Part shown: piece by piece, positions 1 through 7,561 of the stretch
How positions within the stretch are numbered: position 1 is the first letter of the stretch
How the letters are laid out: the number at the start of each line of letters is the position of its first letter
From: Streptomyces sp. NBC_00234
Lineage (GTDB): Bacteria > Actinomycetota > Actinomycetes > Streptomycetales > Streptomycetaceae
Direction: 5' to 3'
Length of the DNA stretch: 64,000 nucleotides
NCBI RefSeq assembly: GCF_036195325.1
Contig: NZ_CP108101.1
Coordinates: 6,758,001-6,822,000 of the forward strand
The notes under the pieces: model-generated
Seen by the model: only the letters and a program-made list of their open reading frames with translations
The model's database searches: none
What the model was told of the DNA's origin: nothing
Translations under genes and position numbers: made by a program

Positions 1-140
1 CGGATCACGCTCGGATCCGCGGCCCGGAGGGTGGTCTGGCCCGCCCGGGCGGGCCCGGCGGACGACAGGGACATCACGGCGGCGAGGACGCAGGACAGTG
101 CGAAGACGGCGGTGGCGGAGAGACAGCGGGAGAGCTTCAT
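1..140 (-). CDS. N-terminus of a secreted protein (cut by window start)
   Basis: An ATG at 140 on the minus strand opens a frame that runs off the left edge. The first 33 or so residues form a clear Sec signal peptide: MKLSRC, then a hydrophobic stretch rich in Ala, Val and Leu, then SSAGPARAG with a likely cleavage site after ARA. The visible mature part (QTTLRAADPSVIR) is too short to name a family. It is divergent from the SnoaL-like gene at 426, with a 285-bp gap in which I see no other gene. Confidence 0.6.
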   Translation of the reverse strand, partial: MKLSRCLSATAVFALSCVLAAVMSLSSAGPARAGQTTLRAADPSVI

Positions 141-425
141 GGCCTCGTTCCCTGGTTGACCTCCGCTGCGTTCGCGACCGACGGAGGGATGACGCCGTCC
201 GACCGGATGCATCGGATGCGGATTTACATCGATGGAAGAACGCTTCAAAGCATCGCCAGTTGCACTGGACATGTCAACGCTCTGGGTGTGCCCGGTGTCC
301 GCCGGTTGAGGCGGGGTGGTGCTGTGGGCCGTTGTGTCTAGCGCTGTGACCGGGATGGTTCACCGCGGTCGGGAGACGGCTCACGGGACGAGCGCGGTCC
401 GCGAGGCGAGTGGTATTACTGGTGC

Positions 426-803
426 ATGCAGGAAGAGACCGCGCGGTCCGCGATCGACACGTTCATCTCCGCGTTCAACGCCTCGGACGACAGCTATGTG
501 ACTGCGCTGCTCTCCCAGGCCCTGACCTCGGACGTGGTCTTCTGGGGGCCGTTGGGCCGCAGTGAGGGGATCGAGGCGATCGAGCGGTTCGTGCTGGACA
601 TCCGGCGCCACCCGGCGGGGGCCGGCACGATGGTGCGCTGTTCGGCGGTGGACATGCCGGACGAGTGGGCCCGGTATCAGTGGGTCTTCACGACGCCGGA
701 CGGAGGCCCCCGCCTGGCGGGAACGGACGTCGTCCATCTGCGGCGGAGCCTCATCGACCAGGTCATCGTTTTCGCGGGGGAGATCGAGCCGTCCGCCTCC
801 TGA
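426..803 (+). CDS. SnoaL-like / NTF2-fold protein
   Basis: This 125-residue protein has the length and pattern of the SnoaL-like (NTF2) fold: an N-terminal helix (TARSAIDTFISAFNASD), a central DVVFWGPLG strand, a helix around GIEAIERFVLDIR, and alternating strands toward the C-terminus (RYQWVFTT, IDQVIVFAGEIEP). Members are small cone-shaped proteins that act as isomerases, hydrolases or ligand-binding modules, so the substrate cannot be inferred. The start has no obvious Shine-Dalgarno sequence. It stands alone between a divergent secreted protein and the IS630-type element whose left end begins about 125 bp after its stop. Confidence 0.65.
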   Translation: MQEETARSAIDTFISAFNASDDSYVTALLSQALTSDVVFWGPLGRSEGIEAIERFVLDIRRHPAGAGTMVRCSAVDMPDEWARYQWVFTTPDGGPRLAGTDVVHLRRSLIDQVIVFAGEIEPSAS

Positions 804-928
804 GTCATTCTCCTCTGGCGCCGTCCTTCTCCTGAACCGGCCCCGTTCGGGGCTCCGGGTCTGCCCAGCCGAGATCATCTTCACAACGCTTCGGTCGTCC
901 GCGCTTGGCCACGAGCGGACCGATGATG

Positions 929-2164
929 CGCTGTGGCTGTGTAAGTTCGCGGTTGGTCAGGCTGCGGTGTTGAGGGGGCGTCCGCCCCGACGGATGCCCT
1001 TCTCGCTTCGTATGCGGGCGCGTTCCTTGCGTTCGGCGGCCAGGGCGTCGCGGTGGCGGGCGTTGGCGTTGCGCCAGCGTAGACAGGCGTGCAGGGCTCG
1101 TTCCTGCACGGTGTGGTTGGGGTGGTTGGAGTTGGCGATGGTGAACTGCCTCAGCGGTCCGAAGTGGGCCTCGATGGGGTTGGCCCAAGAGGCGTAGGTC
1201 GGGGTGAAGTACAGCTCGACCTTGTGCTTTGTAGCCCAGCGGCGGATGTCGGTGCCTTTGTGGGCGGACAGGTTGTCCAGGATCACGTAGATGGGGGCGC
1301 CGTCGGGCCGGGCGGCGCGGATCGACTTGAGTGCGGCCAGCGTGTGTTCGCGGCACCTTTCTTGCGGCGGTTGACGCCCCACAACATGTCGTCGCCGACC
1401 GAGTAGCAGCCGTGGAAGTACCGGACTCCATGGGTGCGGTGGTAGGTGGCCGGCAACCGGTCGGAGTGCTTCCGTTCGGCCCAGCCCGAGCCTGCGGTGG
1501 GCCGGATCCCGAGTGGGGCCGAACTCGTCGAACGCGAAGACCCGGTCGGGGAAACGGTCCAGGACGTGCTCGATCCGGTCCAGCTTCGCCTCGCGGTCGG
1601 GGTCGGTGGATTCCTTCCAGGTCTTGGTGCGCTGGAAGGTGACTCCACGGCGGGCGGGCAGGCCGCGTAACGCCTCGCGGCCGATACGGATCACTCGGCC
1701 GTGGACTGTGCGCAGGTAGGCGACGAGTTTGTGTAGCGACCAGCGAGTGAAGGGCTGGCCGAGCTTGATGGGGCGGGTGGTGGCCGTCTGGACGACGAAG
1801 TCCTCGTCGTCATCGCTGAGCGGGCGGGGACGGCCTCCCGCCCACCGAGGGTCCAGGCAGGCCAGGCCGATCTCGTTGAACCGGTGGATCACATCGCGCA
1901 CGGTGTCCTCGTCGGCCGCCACCAGCTGGGCGATCACCGGCACCCGATTCCCGCCGGCCGAGGCCAGCAGCATCATCGCGCGCCGATAGCGCACCGCGTT
2001 GGTGCTGCCCCGGCGCACGATCTGCTGCAGCCGCTGCCCCTCCTGGTCGGTCAGTCTGCGCACACGGACAGGCTCGGCCACCGCGCCTCCAGCGGTCGGA
2101 TCGGACGTCACCGCACATCCAACCGCCACGACGACCAACCCAGCGAACCTGTGCGGTCACAGCG
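929..2164. mobile_element. IS630-type insertion sequence
   Basis: About 1.24 kb bounded by imperfect terminal inverted repeats. The left end (from 929, CGCTGTG...AAGTTCGC...GGTTGGT) matches the reverse complement of the right end (2131-2164, CGCTGTG...AGGTTCGC...GGTTGGT). It holds one transposase frame on the minus strand. The right end abuts the TAG stop codon of the neighbouring marR-type gene at 2165-2167; IS630 elements insert at TA, so the stop codon probably supplied the target. A clean TA is not visible at the left end, so the exact left boundary is less certain. The transposase is damaged, so the element is probably not autonomous. Confidence 0.7.
957..2081 (-). pseudogene. IS630 family transposase with two compensating frameshifts
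   Basis: The frame has an N-terminal helix-turn-helix region (LTDQEGQRLQQIVRRG, VIAQLVAADEDTVRDVIHRF) and a DDE domain: FDEFGP, then ILDNLSAHKG, then NPIEAHFGPLRQF. Between FDEFGP and EHTLAALKSI about 57 codons read as low-complexity Arg/Pro/Leu. In another frame the same stretch gives LGIRPTAGSGWAERK and HRTHGVRYFHGCYS followed by VGDDMLWGVNRRKKGAA, typical of this family. An extra base in the G-run at 1515-1518 and two extra bases near 1342-1346 explain it, for a net +3. The three catalytic acidic positions stay in frame but the core between them is scrambled. I use the GTG at 2081; an upstream ATG at 2138 is in frame. Confidence 0.75.
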
Positions 2165-2587
2165 CTAGCGGGCGGCGAGCCGCTCCATCAGGGCGGCGCT
2201 GCGCGCCAGTACATCCCGTTCCTCGCCGGTGAGCTCGCTCTCGATGACCTGTGCGAGCCAGCCGGCCCTGCGTCCACGCTCCGCGTCGAGAGCGGTCCGT
2301 CCCGCGGGTGAGAGCTCGACCAGGGTCTTGCGGCCGTCCGTGGGATGCGCCCGGCGGACGACAAGGCCCTGTTCCATGAGAAGCCCGACCGCACGGGCCA
2401 TGGACTGGGGCCGTACGCGCTGGTCCGCGGCGAGATCGCTGGTGGTCATGGCCCCGTCCCGGTCAAGGGTGCCGAGCACCGAGACCTGGCCGTGCGGGAT
2501 CCGGTCCTCGTGCTTCACGCGCCGCGAGAGCTTGCCCATGGCGGTACGCAGTTCGGTGGCGACGGCGGCGGGTTCCGGGGTGGGCAT
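2165..2587 (-). CDS. MarR family transcriptional regulator
   Basis: A 140-residue winged-helix regulator starting at the ATG at 2587 (MPTPEPAAVATELRTAMGKL). The MarR pattern is visible: ISRRV-like first helix, GQVSVLGTLDRDGAMTTSDLA, recognition helix VRPQSMARAVGLLMEQGLV, and the wing VVRRAHPTDGRKTLVELSPAG. MarR proteins are dimeric repressors that often sense phenolics or oxidants. It is divergent from the extra enolase gene, with 176 bp between the starts that hold short repeats able to serve as its operator. An IS630-type element is inserted directly at its stop codon without altering the protein's end (LMERLAAR). Confidence 0.85.
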   Translation of the reverse strand: MPTPEPAAVATELRTAMGKLSRRVKHEDRIPHGQVSVLGTLDRDGAMTTSDLAADQRVRPQSMARAVGLLMEQGLVVRRAHPTDGRKTLVELSPAGRTALDAERGRRAGWLAQVIESELTGEERDVLARSAALMERLAAR

Positions 2588-2637
2588 AGGGCACTTTAAC
2601 CGGTGATCACCGACGAGGCTGGGCGCCCTGTCTGCGC

Positions 2638-2687
2638 AGCTGAACTGTGCAGCCAAACTGAACAGCTGAACTGAACAGCATTGCTGT
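2638..2687. promoter_or_regulatory. Candidate MarR operator in the marR/enolase divergent promoter
   Basis: The intergenic region has clustered short repeats. ACTGAACAGC occurs at 2657-2666 and again at 2670-2679, exactly 13 bp apart. AGCTGAACTG occurs at 2638-2647 and 2664-2673. A 13-bp palindrome (ACAGCA-T-TGCTGT) lies at 2675-2687. A TAGAGT hexamer just after could be the enolase -10 box. MarR dimers bind short palindromes in such divergent promoters; that this regulator binds here is inferred. Confidence 0.5.
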
Positions 2688-2763
2688 AGAGTCGGCGGTG
2701 TCGCGGCGCGCGCCAGCGTTGTCGCAGCAGGGCCGCGGCATGCAGCAACGGGAAGGAACTCCC

Positions 2764-4065
2764 ATGGTGTTCAAGGCAGTTGAGCCCACCGCCATCCAGT
2801 CCGTCACCGCCCGCAGGGTCCTCGACAGCCGGGGGAACCCCACCGTCGAGGCCGATGTCCTCCTCGTCGACGGGTCCCTCGGCCGCGCCGCAGTCCCGTC
2901 CGGCGCCTCGACCGGCGCACGGGAAGCCGTGGAGTTGCGTGACGGGGACCCCGGGCGCTGGCACGGCAAGGGTGTCGACCGTGCGGTCGCCCACGTCAAC
3001 GGCGAGATCGCGTCGGCGGTCATGGGGCGTGACGCCGACGATCAGGCGGGCCTCGATGCCGCACTGGTCGCCCTCGACGGCACGGCGGACAAGTCCCGCC
3101 TCGGTGCCAACGCACTTCTCGGCGTCTCCCTCGCCGCCGCCAAGGCCGCCGCGGCGGCCCACCGTCAGCCGCTCTACCGATACCTCGGCGGCGTCGACGC
3201 CCGACTTCTCCCGCTGCCGATGATGAACATCGTCAACGGCGGCGCACACGCCGACAACCCGCTGGACTTCCAGGAGTTCATGATCGCTCCGGTGGGCGCG
3301 GGGACCTTCGCGGAAGCCGTCCGCATGGGTTCGGAGATCTTCCACACGCTCCGTCGTGACCTGCTGTCCGCCGGGCACGCCACGGGCGTCGGTGACGAGG
3401 GCGGGTTCGCGCCCGCGCTGCGCACCGCGGAGGAGGCCCTCGACTTCGTCATGGCAGCCATCGACCGCACCGGGTACCGGCCCGGCACGGACATCGGACT
3501 GGTCATGGATCCCGCCTCGTCGGAGTTCTTCCGGGACGGTACGTACGTGTACGCCGGCGAGGGTGTGCGCCGCACGCCCTCCGAACACGCCGCGTACCTG
3601 ACCAAGCTGGTCGACGCGTACCCGATCGTCTCCATCGAGGACCCGATGGCCGAGGACGACCTGGACGGCTGGCGGGAGCTGACCGCCCGCGTCGGCGACC
3701 GCTGCCAGCTCACCGGCGACGACGTCTTCTGCACCAACGAGGGGCTGCTGCGCGAGGGCATCCGCACCGGCGTCGGCAACTCCGTCCTGGTCAAGGTCAA
3801 CCAGATCGGCACCCTGACCGAAGCCCTCGCCACGGTCGCCACCGCGCACCGTGCGGGCTGGACCGTCGTGATGTCGCACCGCTCCGGCGAGACGGAGGAC
3901 ACCACCATCGCGGACCTGGCGGTCGCGACGGGCTGTGGCCAGATCAAGACCGGATCACTGTCCCGCTCGGACCGTACGGCGAAGTACAACCAACTCATCA
4001 GGATCGAGGAGGAGCTGGGTGCCTCGGCGCGGTACGCGGGCGGAGCGGTACTGCGCCGTTCCTGA
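2764..4065 (+). CDS. eno: Phosphopyruvate hydratase (enolase), probably a second copy
   Basis: A 433-residue enolase catalysing 2-phosphoglycerate to phosphoenolpyruvate in glycolysis. The start is the ATG at 2764 behind GGGAAGGA. Signatures are complete: SRGNPTVEADV, SGASTGAREA, HADNPLDFQEFM, GDEGGFAP, the metal ligands in VMDPASSEFF, SIEDPMAEDD and LTGDDVF, the catalytic lysine in VLVKVNQIGTLTE, the loop SHRSGETEDT, and GQIKTGSLSRSDR. Several positions differ from housekeeping enolases (for example DPASSEFF and GDDVFCTN). Streptomycetes often carry a divergent extra enolase, and this isolated copy next to a divergent MarR gene fits that better than the main glycolytic gene. Regulation by the MarR neighbour is inferred. 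Confidence 0.93.
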   Translation: MVFKAVEPTAIQSVTARRVLDSRGNPTVEADVLLVDGSLGRAAVPSGASTGAREAVELRDGDPGRWHGKGVDRAVAHVNGEIASAVMGRDADDQAGLDAALVALDGTADKSRLGANALLGVSLAAAKAAAAAHRQPLYRYLGGVDARLLPLPMMNIVNGGAHADNPLDFQEFMIAPVGAGTFAEAVRMGSEIFHTLRRDLLSAGHATGVGDEGGFAPALRTAEEALDFVMAAIDRTGYRPGTDIGLVMDPASSEFFRDGTYVYAGEGVRRTPSEHAAYLTKLVDAYPIVSIEDPMAEDDLDGWRELTARVGDRCQLTGDDVFCTNEGLLREGIRTGVGNSVLVKVNQIGTLTEALATVATAHRAGWTVVMSHRSGETEDTTIADLAVATGCGQIKTGSLSRSDRTAKYNQLIRIEEELGASARYAGGAVLRRS

Positions 4066-4154
4066 CGAACTGCGGTGCTTGTGCTCGCGGTTCGGCCTCC
4101 GCGGGACCGGCCGGGGCCGCGGTCGTCGGCTTCGGCCGGGGTGCCCGCAGTCGA

Positions 4155-4883
4155 TCAGACCTGCTCGAAATGGAACGCCTTGATGAAGCAGTCACGGGGC
4201 TGGGCGACGGCGAACAGGACGCACTCCACCAGGGACTGCGCGGTGAGGGCGCTCCCGGCCTCGCGAGGAGTGGTCTCCCACTCCTCGGAGAGCGGGTCGG
4301 GGTTGTCGAAGTCGGGCGGGTAGAGGGAGATCACCCGGACTCCCTGGGGCCGCAGGCGCTTGGAGAGGATCTCGGTGAATCCCGCCTGGGCGCTCTTGGC
4401 CGCGTAGAAGGCGTCGTGCGCGTCGGAGCGGTGATGACCCCCCGTCCCGCAGGCGGAGACCATGGTCACCACGTCGGGCTGCTCCGAGTTGAGCAGAAGG
4501 GGGAGGAAGTTCTTCACGGTCAGGACGGTGCCGGTGGCGCCGGATGCCAGGGTGTCGACGACGTCGGCGTCGGAGGCGGACAGCAGGTCCGGGCCGTGGA
4601 GGTAGCGGGAGCCGTTGTTGATCAGTACGTCGATCCGGTCGGTCTGCCGGGCGACACCGGCGGCGAAGTCCCGGATCGAGGCGGGGTCCGTCAGGTCGCA
4701 GGCGAAGGCGTGGACCCGCTCGTGCCCCAGGCCGCGAATCTCGTCACGGACCCGTTCCGCGGCGGCGAGCGTGCGCGCGGAGAGGAAGACCTCGGCGCCG
4801 AGCTCCGCGAGACGGACGGCCAGAGTGCGTCCGAAATCGCGTCCGGCAGCGGTGATGACCACGCGGCGGCCGTCGAAACCCAT
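4155..4883 (-). CDS. SDR family NAD(P)-dependent oxidoreductase
   Basis: A 242-residue classical short-chain dehydrogenase. The Rossmann glycine motif is TAAGRDFG (residues 11-18, the first Gly of TGxxxGIG replaced by Ala), the NNG motif is at 89-91, and the catalytic set is Ser143 (VSACGTGG), Tyr160 and Lys163 (YAAKS). The ATG at 4883 follows AGGAG with good spacing. The substrate is unknown. It lies directly downstream of, and on the same strand as, the ECF41 sigma factor; that group is known to sit beside oxidoreductases, epimerases or carboxymuconolactone decarboxylases, so it is a likely functional partner or target. It converges on the enolase gene. Confidence 0.87.
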   Translation of the reverse strand: MGFDGRRVVITAAGRDFGRTLAVRLAELGAEVFLSARTLAAAERVRDEIRGLGHERVHAFACDLTDPASIRDFAAGVARQTDRIDVLINNGSRYLHGPDLLSASDADVVDTLASGATGTVLTVKNFLPLLLNSEQPDVVTMVSACGTGGHHRSDAHDAFYAAKSAQAGFTEILSKRLRPQGVRVISLYPPDFDNPDPLSEEWETTPREAGSALTAQSLVECVLFAVAQPRDCFIKAFHFEQV

Positions 4884-4954
4884 GCGGTACTCCTGGTTCG
4901 TGGATCGGACGGTGCGGTGAATCGGTCCGCACCGGCGGCAGAGGTGACGGCGGA

Positions 4955-5887
4955 CTACTTCTCCGGCAGGCGCGCCATGTCGGACACCGGACCGAGGTGG
5001 CCGAGCTTGTCGGGGTTGGACACGGAGTGGATCGCCCTGATCCTGCCGTCGACGATGTCGAGCTCGACCACGCCGGCCACCCGCCCTTCGGCGTCGTACG
5101 TCACGGCGCCCGGCCGACCGTTGACCGAGGCCGGCCGGAGGGTCGCACCGAGCAGCCGGACCCGGCGGAGCCCGCCGATGAGCAGCTGCCCGACGCGCTG
5201 CGGTTCGGTCACGGGGTTCCTGGTGGCGCGCGCCTTGCCGCCGCCGTCCCCGTGGAACACCACGTCGGGTGCGAGCATGCCGAGCAGCGCGGCCATGTCG
5301 CCGCCCTGGGCGGTCTCGAAGAAGGTGCGGGCGAGCTCCGCACCCTCCGCCCGTCGCGCCGGAGGCCGTGGGCCCTCGCCCCCCGGCCCTCCGGCGGCGA
5401 CGCGCTTTCTGGCCCGGGCGAAGATCTGCCGGCAGTTCGCTTCGGACTTCCCGGTGGTCCTCGCCACGTCCGGATAGCCGTACCCGAACACCTCGCGCAG
5501 CACGAACACCGCCCGCTCCACCGGGGACAGGGCCTCCAGCAGGACGAGGAATGCCATCGACAGCGAGTCGGCCAGCTCGGCGTGCTCGGCCGGCCCCGGC
5601 CGGTCGGTGGTCACGACGACCGGCTCGGGCAGCCAGTTCCCCGTGTAGGTCTCCCGCCGTACCCGCGCCGAACCGAGGTAGTTGATCCCCAGCCTCGTCA
5701 CCGCCGTGGTCAGGTACGCCTTCGGCGCGGCGATCGCCGTACCGGCCCGGTGCGCCCGGGTCAGGCCGAGGAACGCGTCCTGCACGATGTCCTCGGCGTC
5801 GGCCACCGATCCGGTCATCCCGTAGGCGATGGAGAACAGCAGGGGCCGGTAGCCGGCCTCGTCCTGCACGTCCGTCGATCCCGGCAC
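4955..5887 (-). CDS. sigJ: ECF41-type RNA polymerase sigma factor with C-terminal SnoaL-like domain
   Basis: A 310-residue extracytoplasmic-function sigma factor. Region 2 is at about 13-80 (SVADAEDIVQDAFLGL) and region 4 at about 110-165 (LSPVERAVFVLREVFGYGYPDVA, then CRQIFARARKRV). A SnoaL-like domain follows. The three ECF41 hallmarks are present: WLPEP (85-89), DGGGK (214-218) and NPDKL (291-295). In ECF41 the fused C-terminal domain regulates activity in place of a separate anti-sigma factor. I choose the GTG at 5887 because GAGGGGG precedes it; a longer frame from 5959 lacks such a site. The neighbouring SDR and DoxX genes suggest a redox or membrane-stress regulon. Confidence 0.88.
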   Translation of the reverse strand: MPGSTDVQDEAGYRPLLFSIAYGMTGSVADAEDIVQDAFLGLTRAHRAGTAIAAPKAYLTTAVTRLGINYLGSARVRRETYTGNWLPEPVVVTTDRPGPAEHAELADSLSMAFLVLLEALSPVERAVFVLREVFGYGYPDVARTTGKSEANCRQIFARARKRVAAGGPGGEGPRPPARRAEGAELARTFFETAQGGDMAALLGMLAPDVVFHGDGGGKARATRNPVTEPQRVGQLLIGGLRRVRLLGATLRPASVNGRPGAVTYDAEGRVAGVVELDIVDGRIRAIHSVSNPDKLGHLGPVSDMARLPEK

Positions 5888-6047
5888 GGAACCCCCTCGA
5901 CTCGCTTGCTGCGGAGCCCGGTCGAGCGTGTCGCCACGCCTGCTCGTTCCAAGATCCACACGACCTTCAGCAGGGTATCCGAGGCGCCCGGCCCGGTCCT
6001 CCGCCTTGTCGGAACCTCGGTGGAGAGACGCACGTCACACGCGCCGC

Positions 6048-6074
6048 TGTCACAGCATGCGGGGGTGTCCTGTC
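6048..6074 (+). promoter_or_regulatory. Putative ECF41-dependent promoter
   Basis: TGTCACA at 6048-6054, then 16 bp, then TGTC at 6071-6074. ECF41 promoters have been described with a TGTCACA -35 box and a CGTC-like -10 box, so the -35 match is exact and the -10 differs by one base. It lies between the divergent sigma factor gene and the DoxX gene, about 120 bp before the DoxX start. The fit to this sigma factor is inferred. Confidence 0.5.
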
Positions 6075-6194
6075 CTAGAGGGACGACAGCGAACAACGGC
6101 ACAGCAGGACTGCTGCCCAGCCGGCACGGACGACCGTCGGGCAGCCCGGCCGCGCCGCAGGATCTGCCCCTACACCTAGGCAAGGACGCACCCC

Positions 6195-6581
6195 ATGAAC
6201 CTCGCTCTGTGGATCGTTACCGCACTTCTCGCCGTCGTCTACCTGGTCGGCGGCGGCCTCAAGGTGATCATGCCGAAGGAGAAGATAGCCGCCGGTGGAC
6301 CCAGCGCGGGATGGGTCGAGGACTTCAGCGCCGGCGGCGTCAAGGCCATCGGGGCCGTCGAAGTCCTGGCCGCGGCGGGTCTGATCCTGCCCGCCGTGCT
6401 CGACATCGCGCCGGTGCTGGTGCCGCTCGCCGCCCTCGGCCTGGTGCTGATCATGGTGGGCGCGGCGATCACACGGTTCCGGCGCCACGAGACCAAGCTC
6501 ATGGTGCTGGACCTGGTCTATGCCGTCCTGGCCGCTTTCGTGGTGTGGGGACGATTCGGCCCCGAGTCCTTCATCGGCTGA
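6195..6581 (+). CDS. DoxX family membrane protein
   Basis: A 128-residue integral membrane protein with four predicted helices: 2-22 (NLALWIVTALLAVVYLVGGG), about 48-68, 70-92 and 101-118. The short loop with KVIMPKEK after helix 1 and the charged FRRHETK between helices 3 and 4 are typical of DoxX/DoxD-like proteins. Actinobacterial members are linked to membrane redox and oxidative-stress complexes. The gene is divergent from the ECF41 sigma factor and has a candidate ECF41 promoter upstream. A strong nested hairpin begins at its stop codon, so it is probably monocistronic. Confidence 0.85.
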   Translation: MNLALWIVTALLAVVYLVGGGLKVIMPKEKIAAGGPSAGWVEDFSAGGVKAIGAVEVLAAAGLILPAVLDIAPVLVPLAALGLVLIMVGAAITRFRRHETKLMVLDLVYAVLAAFVVWGRFGPESFIG

Positions 6582-6635
6582 CCGGGTCCCTCGCGGCCGA
6601 CGACCTCCGCACCGGGTCGTCGGCGCGGACCCGGT
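6581..6635 (+). terminator. Nested double-stem terminator after the DoxX gene
   Basis: Two perfect stems nest inside each other. The outer arms are ACCGGGTCC (6581-6589) and GGACCCGGT (6627-6635). The inner arms are GCCGACGACC (6596-6605) and GGTCGTCGGC (6615-6624). The structure starts on the last base of the DoxX stop codon. No T-run follows, as is common for Streptomyces terminators. The remaining 258 bp to the next start hold a candidate promoter (6816-6826) and nothing else I recognise. Confidence 0.6.
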
Positions 6636-6815
6636 GGGTGTTCGGAGTGCGCCTGAAGAGATTGAACTCGATATCGATCATGTCGAGGCGGGCGGCGATC
6701 GGTGGGCGAAAGCGCACGTGGCATCACCCGGGAGCGGACGGTGGTCCCGGCACCGGCCAGGTCGTGCACTGTCGTGCCAGCTCCTGGGCGCAGGGAGAAA
6801 AGTCGGCCGGTCGGG

Positions 6816-6826
6816 CCGGTCATAGC
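6816..6826 (+). promoter_or_regulatory. Shared promoter-like element CCGGTCATAGC
   Basis: The 11-mer CCGGTCATAGC lies 68 bp before the hydrolase start at 6894. The identical 11-mer lies 64 bp before the chloroperoxidase-type gene at 13261. Both are followed by a T/G-rich stretch. The conserved position suggests a -10 region or operator shared by the two transcription units. Which factor reads it is unknown. Confidence 0.4.
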
Positions 6827-6893
6827 TTTTGGTGTGTGCCCCAGCCGAGGGAACGAGGCGGGCGCTCATCCGACTGTTGTGAAAGGACCCCTC

Positions 6894-7556
6894 ATGTTCG
6901 ACATCAACAAGGTGCAGGCTGCCCCCAGCAAGGACCTGCTCACGCCCGACAACGCGGTCATGCTTTTCGTGGACCACCAGCCGCAGATGTTCTTCGGCAC
7001 CGGGAGCGGCGACCGCGCCGCGATCATCAACAGCACCGTGGGTCTTGCCAAGGCGGCCCAGGCGTTCGATGTGCCGGCCGTCCTGACCACGGTCGCCGCC
7101 GAGTCGTTCTCCGGGCCCCTGCTGCCGCAGCTCGCCGAGGTGTTTCCCAAGAACGAGGTCATCGACCGCACGTCCATGAACGCCTGGGAGGACGAGGCGC
7201 TTGTGGCGGCGGTCAAGGCGACCGGGCGCAAGAAGATCATTCTGTCGGGTCTGTGGACCGAGGTCTGCCTGGTGCTGCCCGCGCTGTCCGCGCTGGAGCA
7301 GGGGTACGAGGTGTACGTGGTCTCCGACGCTTCCGGCGGCGTCAGCCCGGCTGCCCACGAGCACGCGCTGCAGCGGATGATCGCCGCCGGCGCGGTGCCG
7401 GTGACCTGGGTGCAGGTGCTGCTCGAGCTGCAGCGTGACTGGGCGCGTCAGGAGACGTACGGCGCGGTCATGGAGATCGTCAAGGCCCACGGAGGCGCGT
7501 ACGGCCTGGGTGTCGTGTACGCGCAGAGCGTCATCGGCGCGCACGCGGCGGGCTGA
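6894..7556 (+). CDS. Isochorismatase-family cysteine hydrolase (YcaC-like)
   Basis: A 220-residue isochorismatase-fold hydrolase. Asp27 lies in LFVDHQPQMF and Cys125 in LSGLWTEVCLVLPAL, the expected acid and nucleophile; the catalytic lysine of relatives appears as Arg in EVIDRTSMNAW. The C-terminus (RDWARQETYGAVMEIVKAHGGAYGLGVVYAQ) is typical of the YcaC subgroup. These enzymes hydrolyse amide or ester bonds; the substrate here is unknown. The ATG at 6894 follows GAAAGGA. A second DoxX gene begins five bases after its stop, so the two are translationally linked and open the stress gene run reaching to 12.8 kb. Confidence 0.85.
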   Translation: MFDINKVQAAPSKDLLTPDNAVMLFVDHQPQMFFGTGSGDRAAIINSTVGLAKAAQAFDVPAVLTTVAAESFSGPLLPQLAEVFPKNEVIDRTSMNAWEDEALVAAVKATGRKKIILSGLWTEVCLVLPALSALEQGYEVYVVSDASGGVSPAAHEHALQRMIAAGAVPVTWVQVLLELQRDWARQETYGAVMEIVKAHGGAYGLGVVYAQSVIGAHAAG

Positions 7557-7561
7557 CCTCC

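Noticed and set aside
4911..4933. Hairpin between the sigma factor and SDR genes
   Set aside because: Only a 7-bp stem with a long loop, within an apparent operon; too weak to list as a terminator.
5888..5959. Longer start for the ECF41 sigma factor
   Set aside because: The extra 24 residues lack similarity to sigma region 1/2 and have no Shine-Dalgarno site, unlike the GTG at 5887.
4997..7438. An 813-codon plus-strand frame
   Set aside because: It is antisense to the ECF41 sigma factor and out of frame with DoxX and the hydrolase; its translation is low-complexity Arg/Gly/Pro without any domain. A by-product of high GC.
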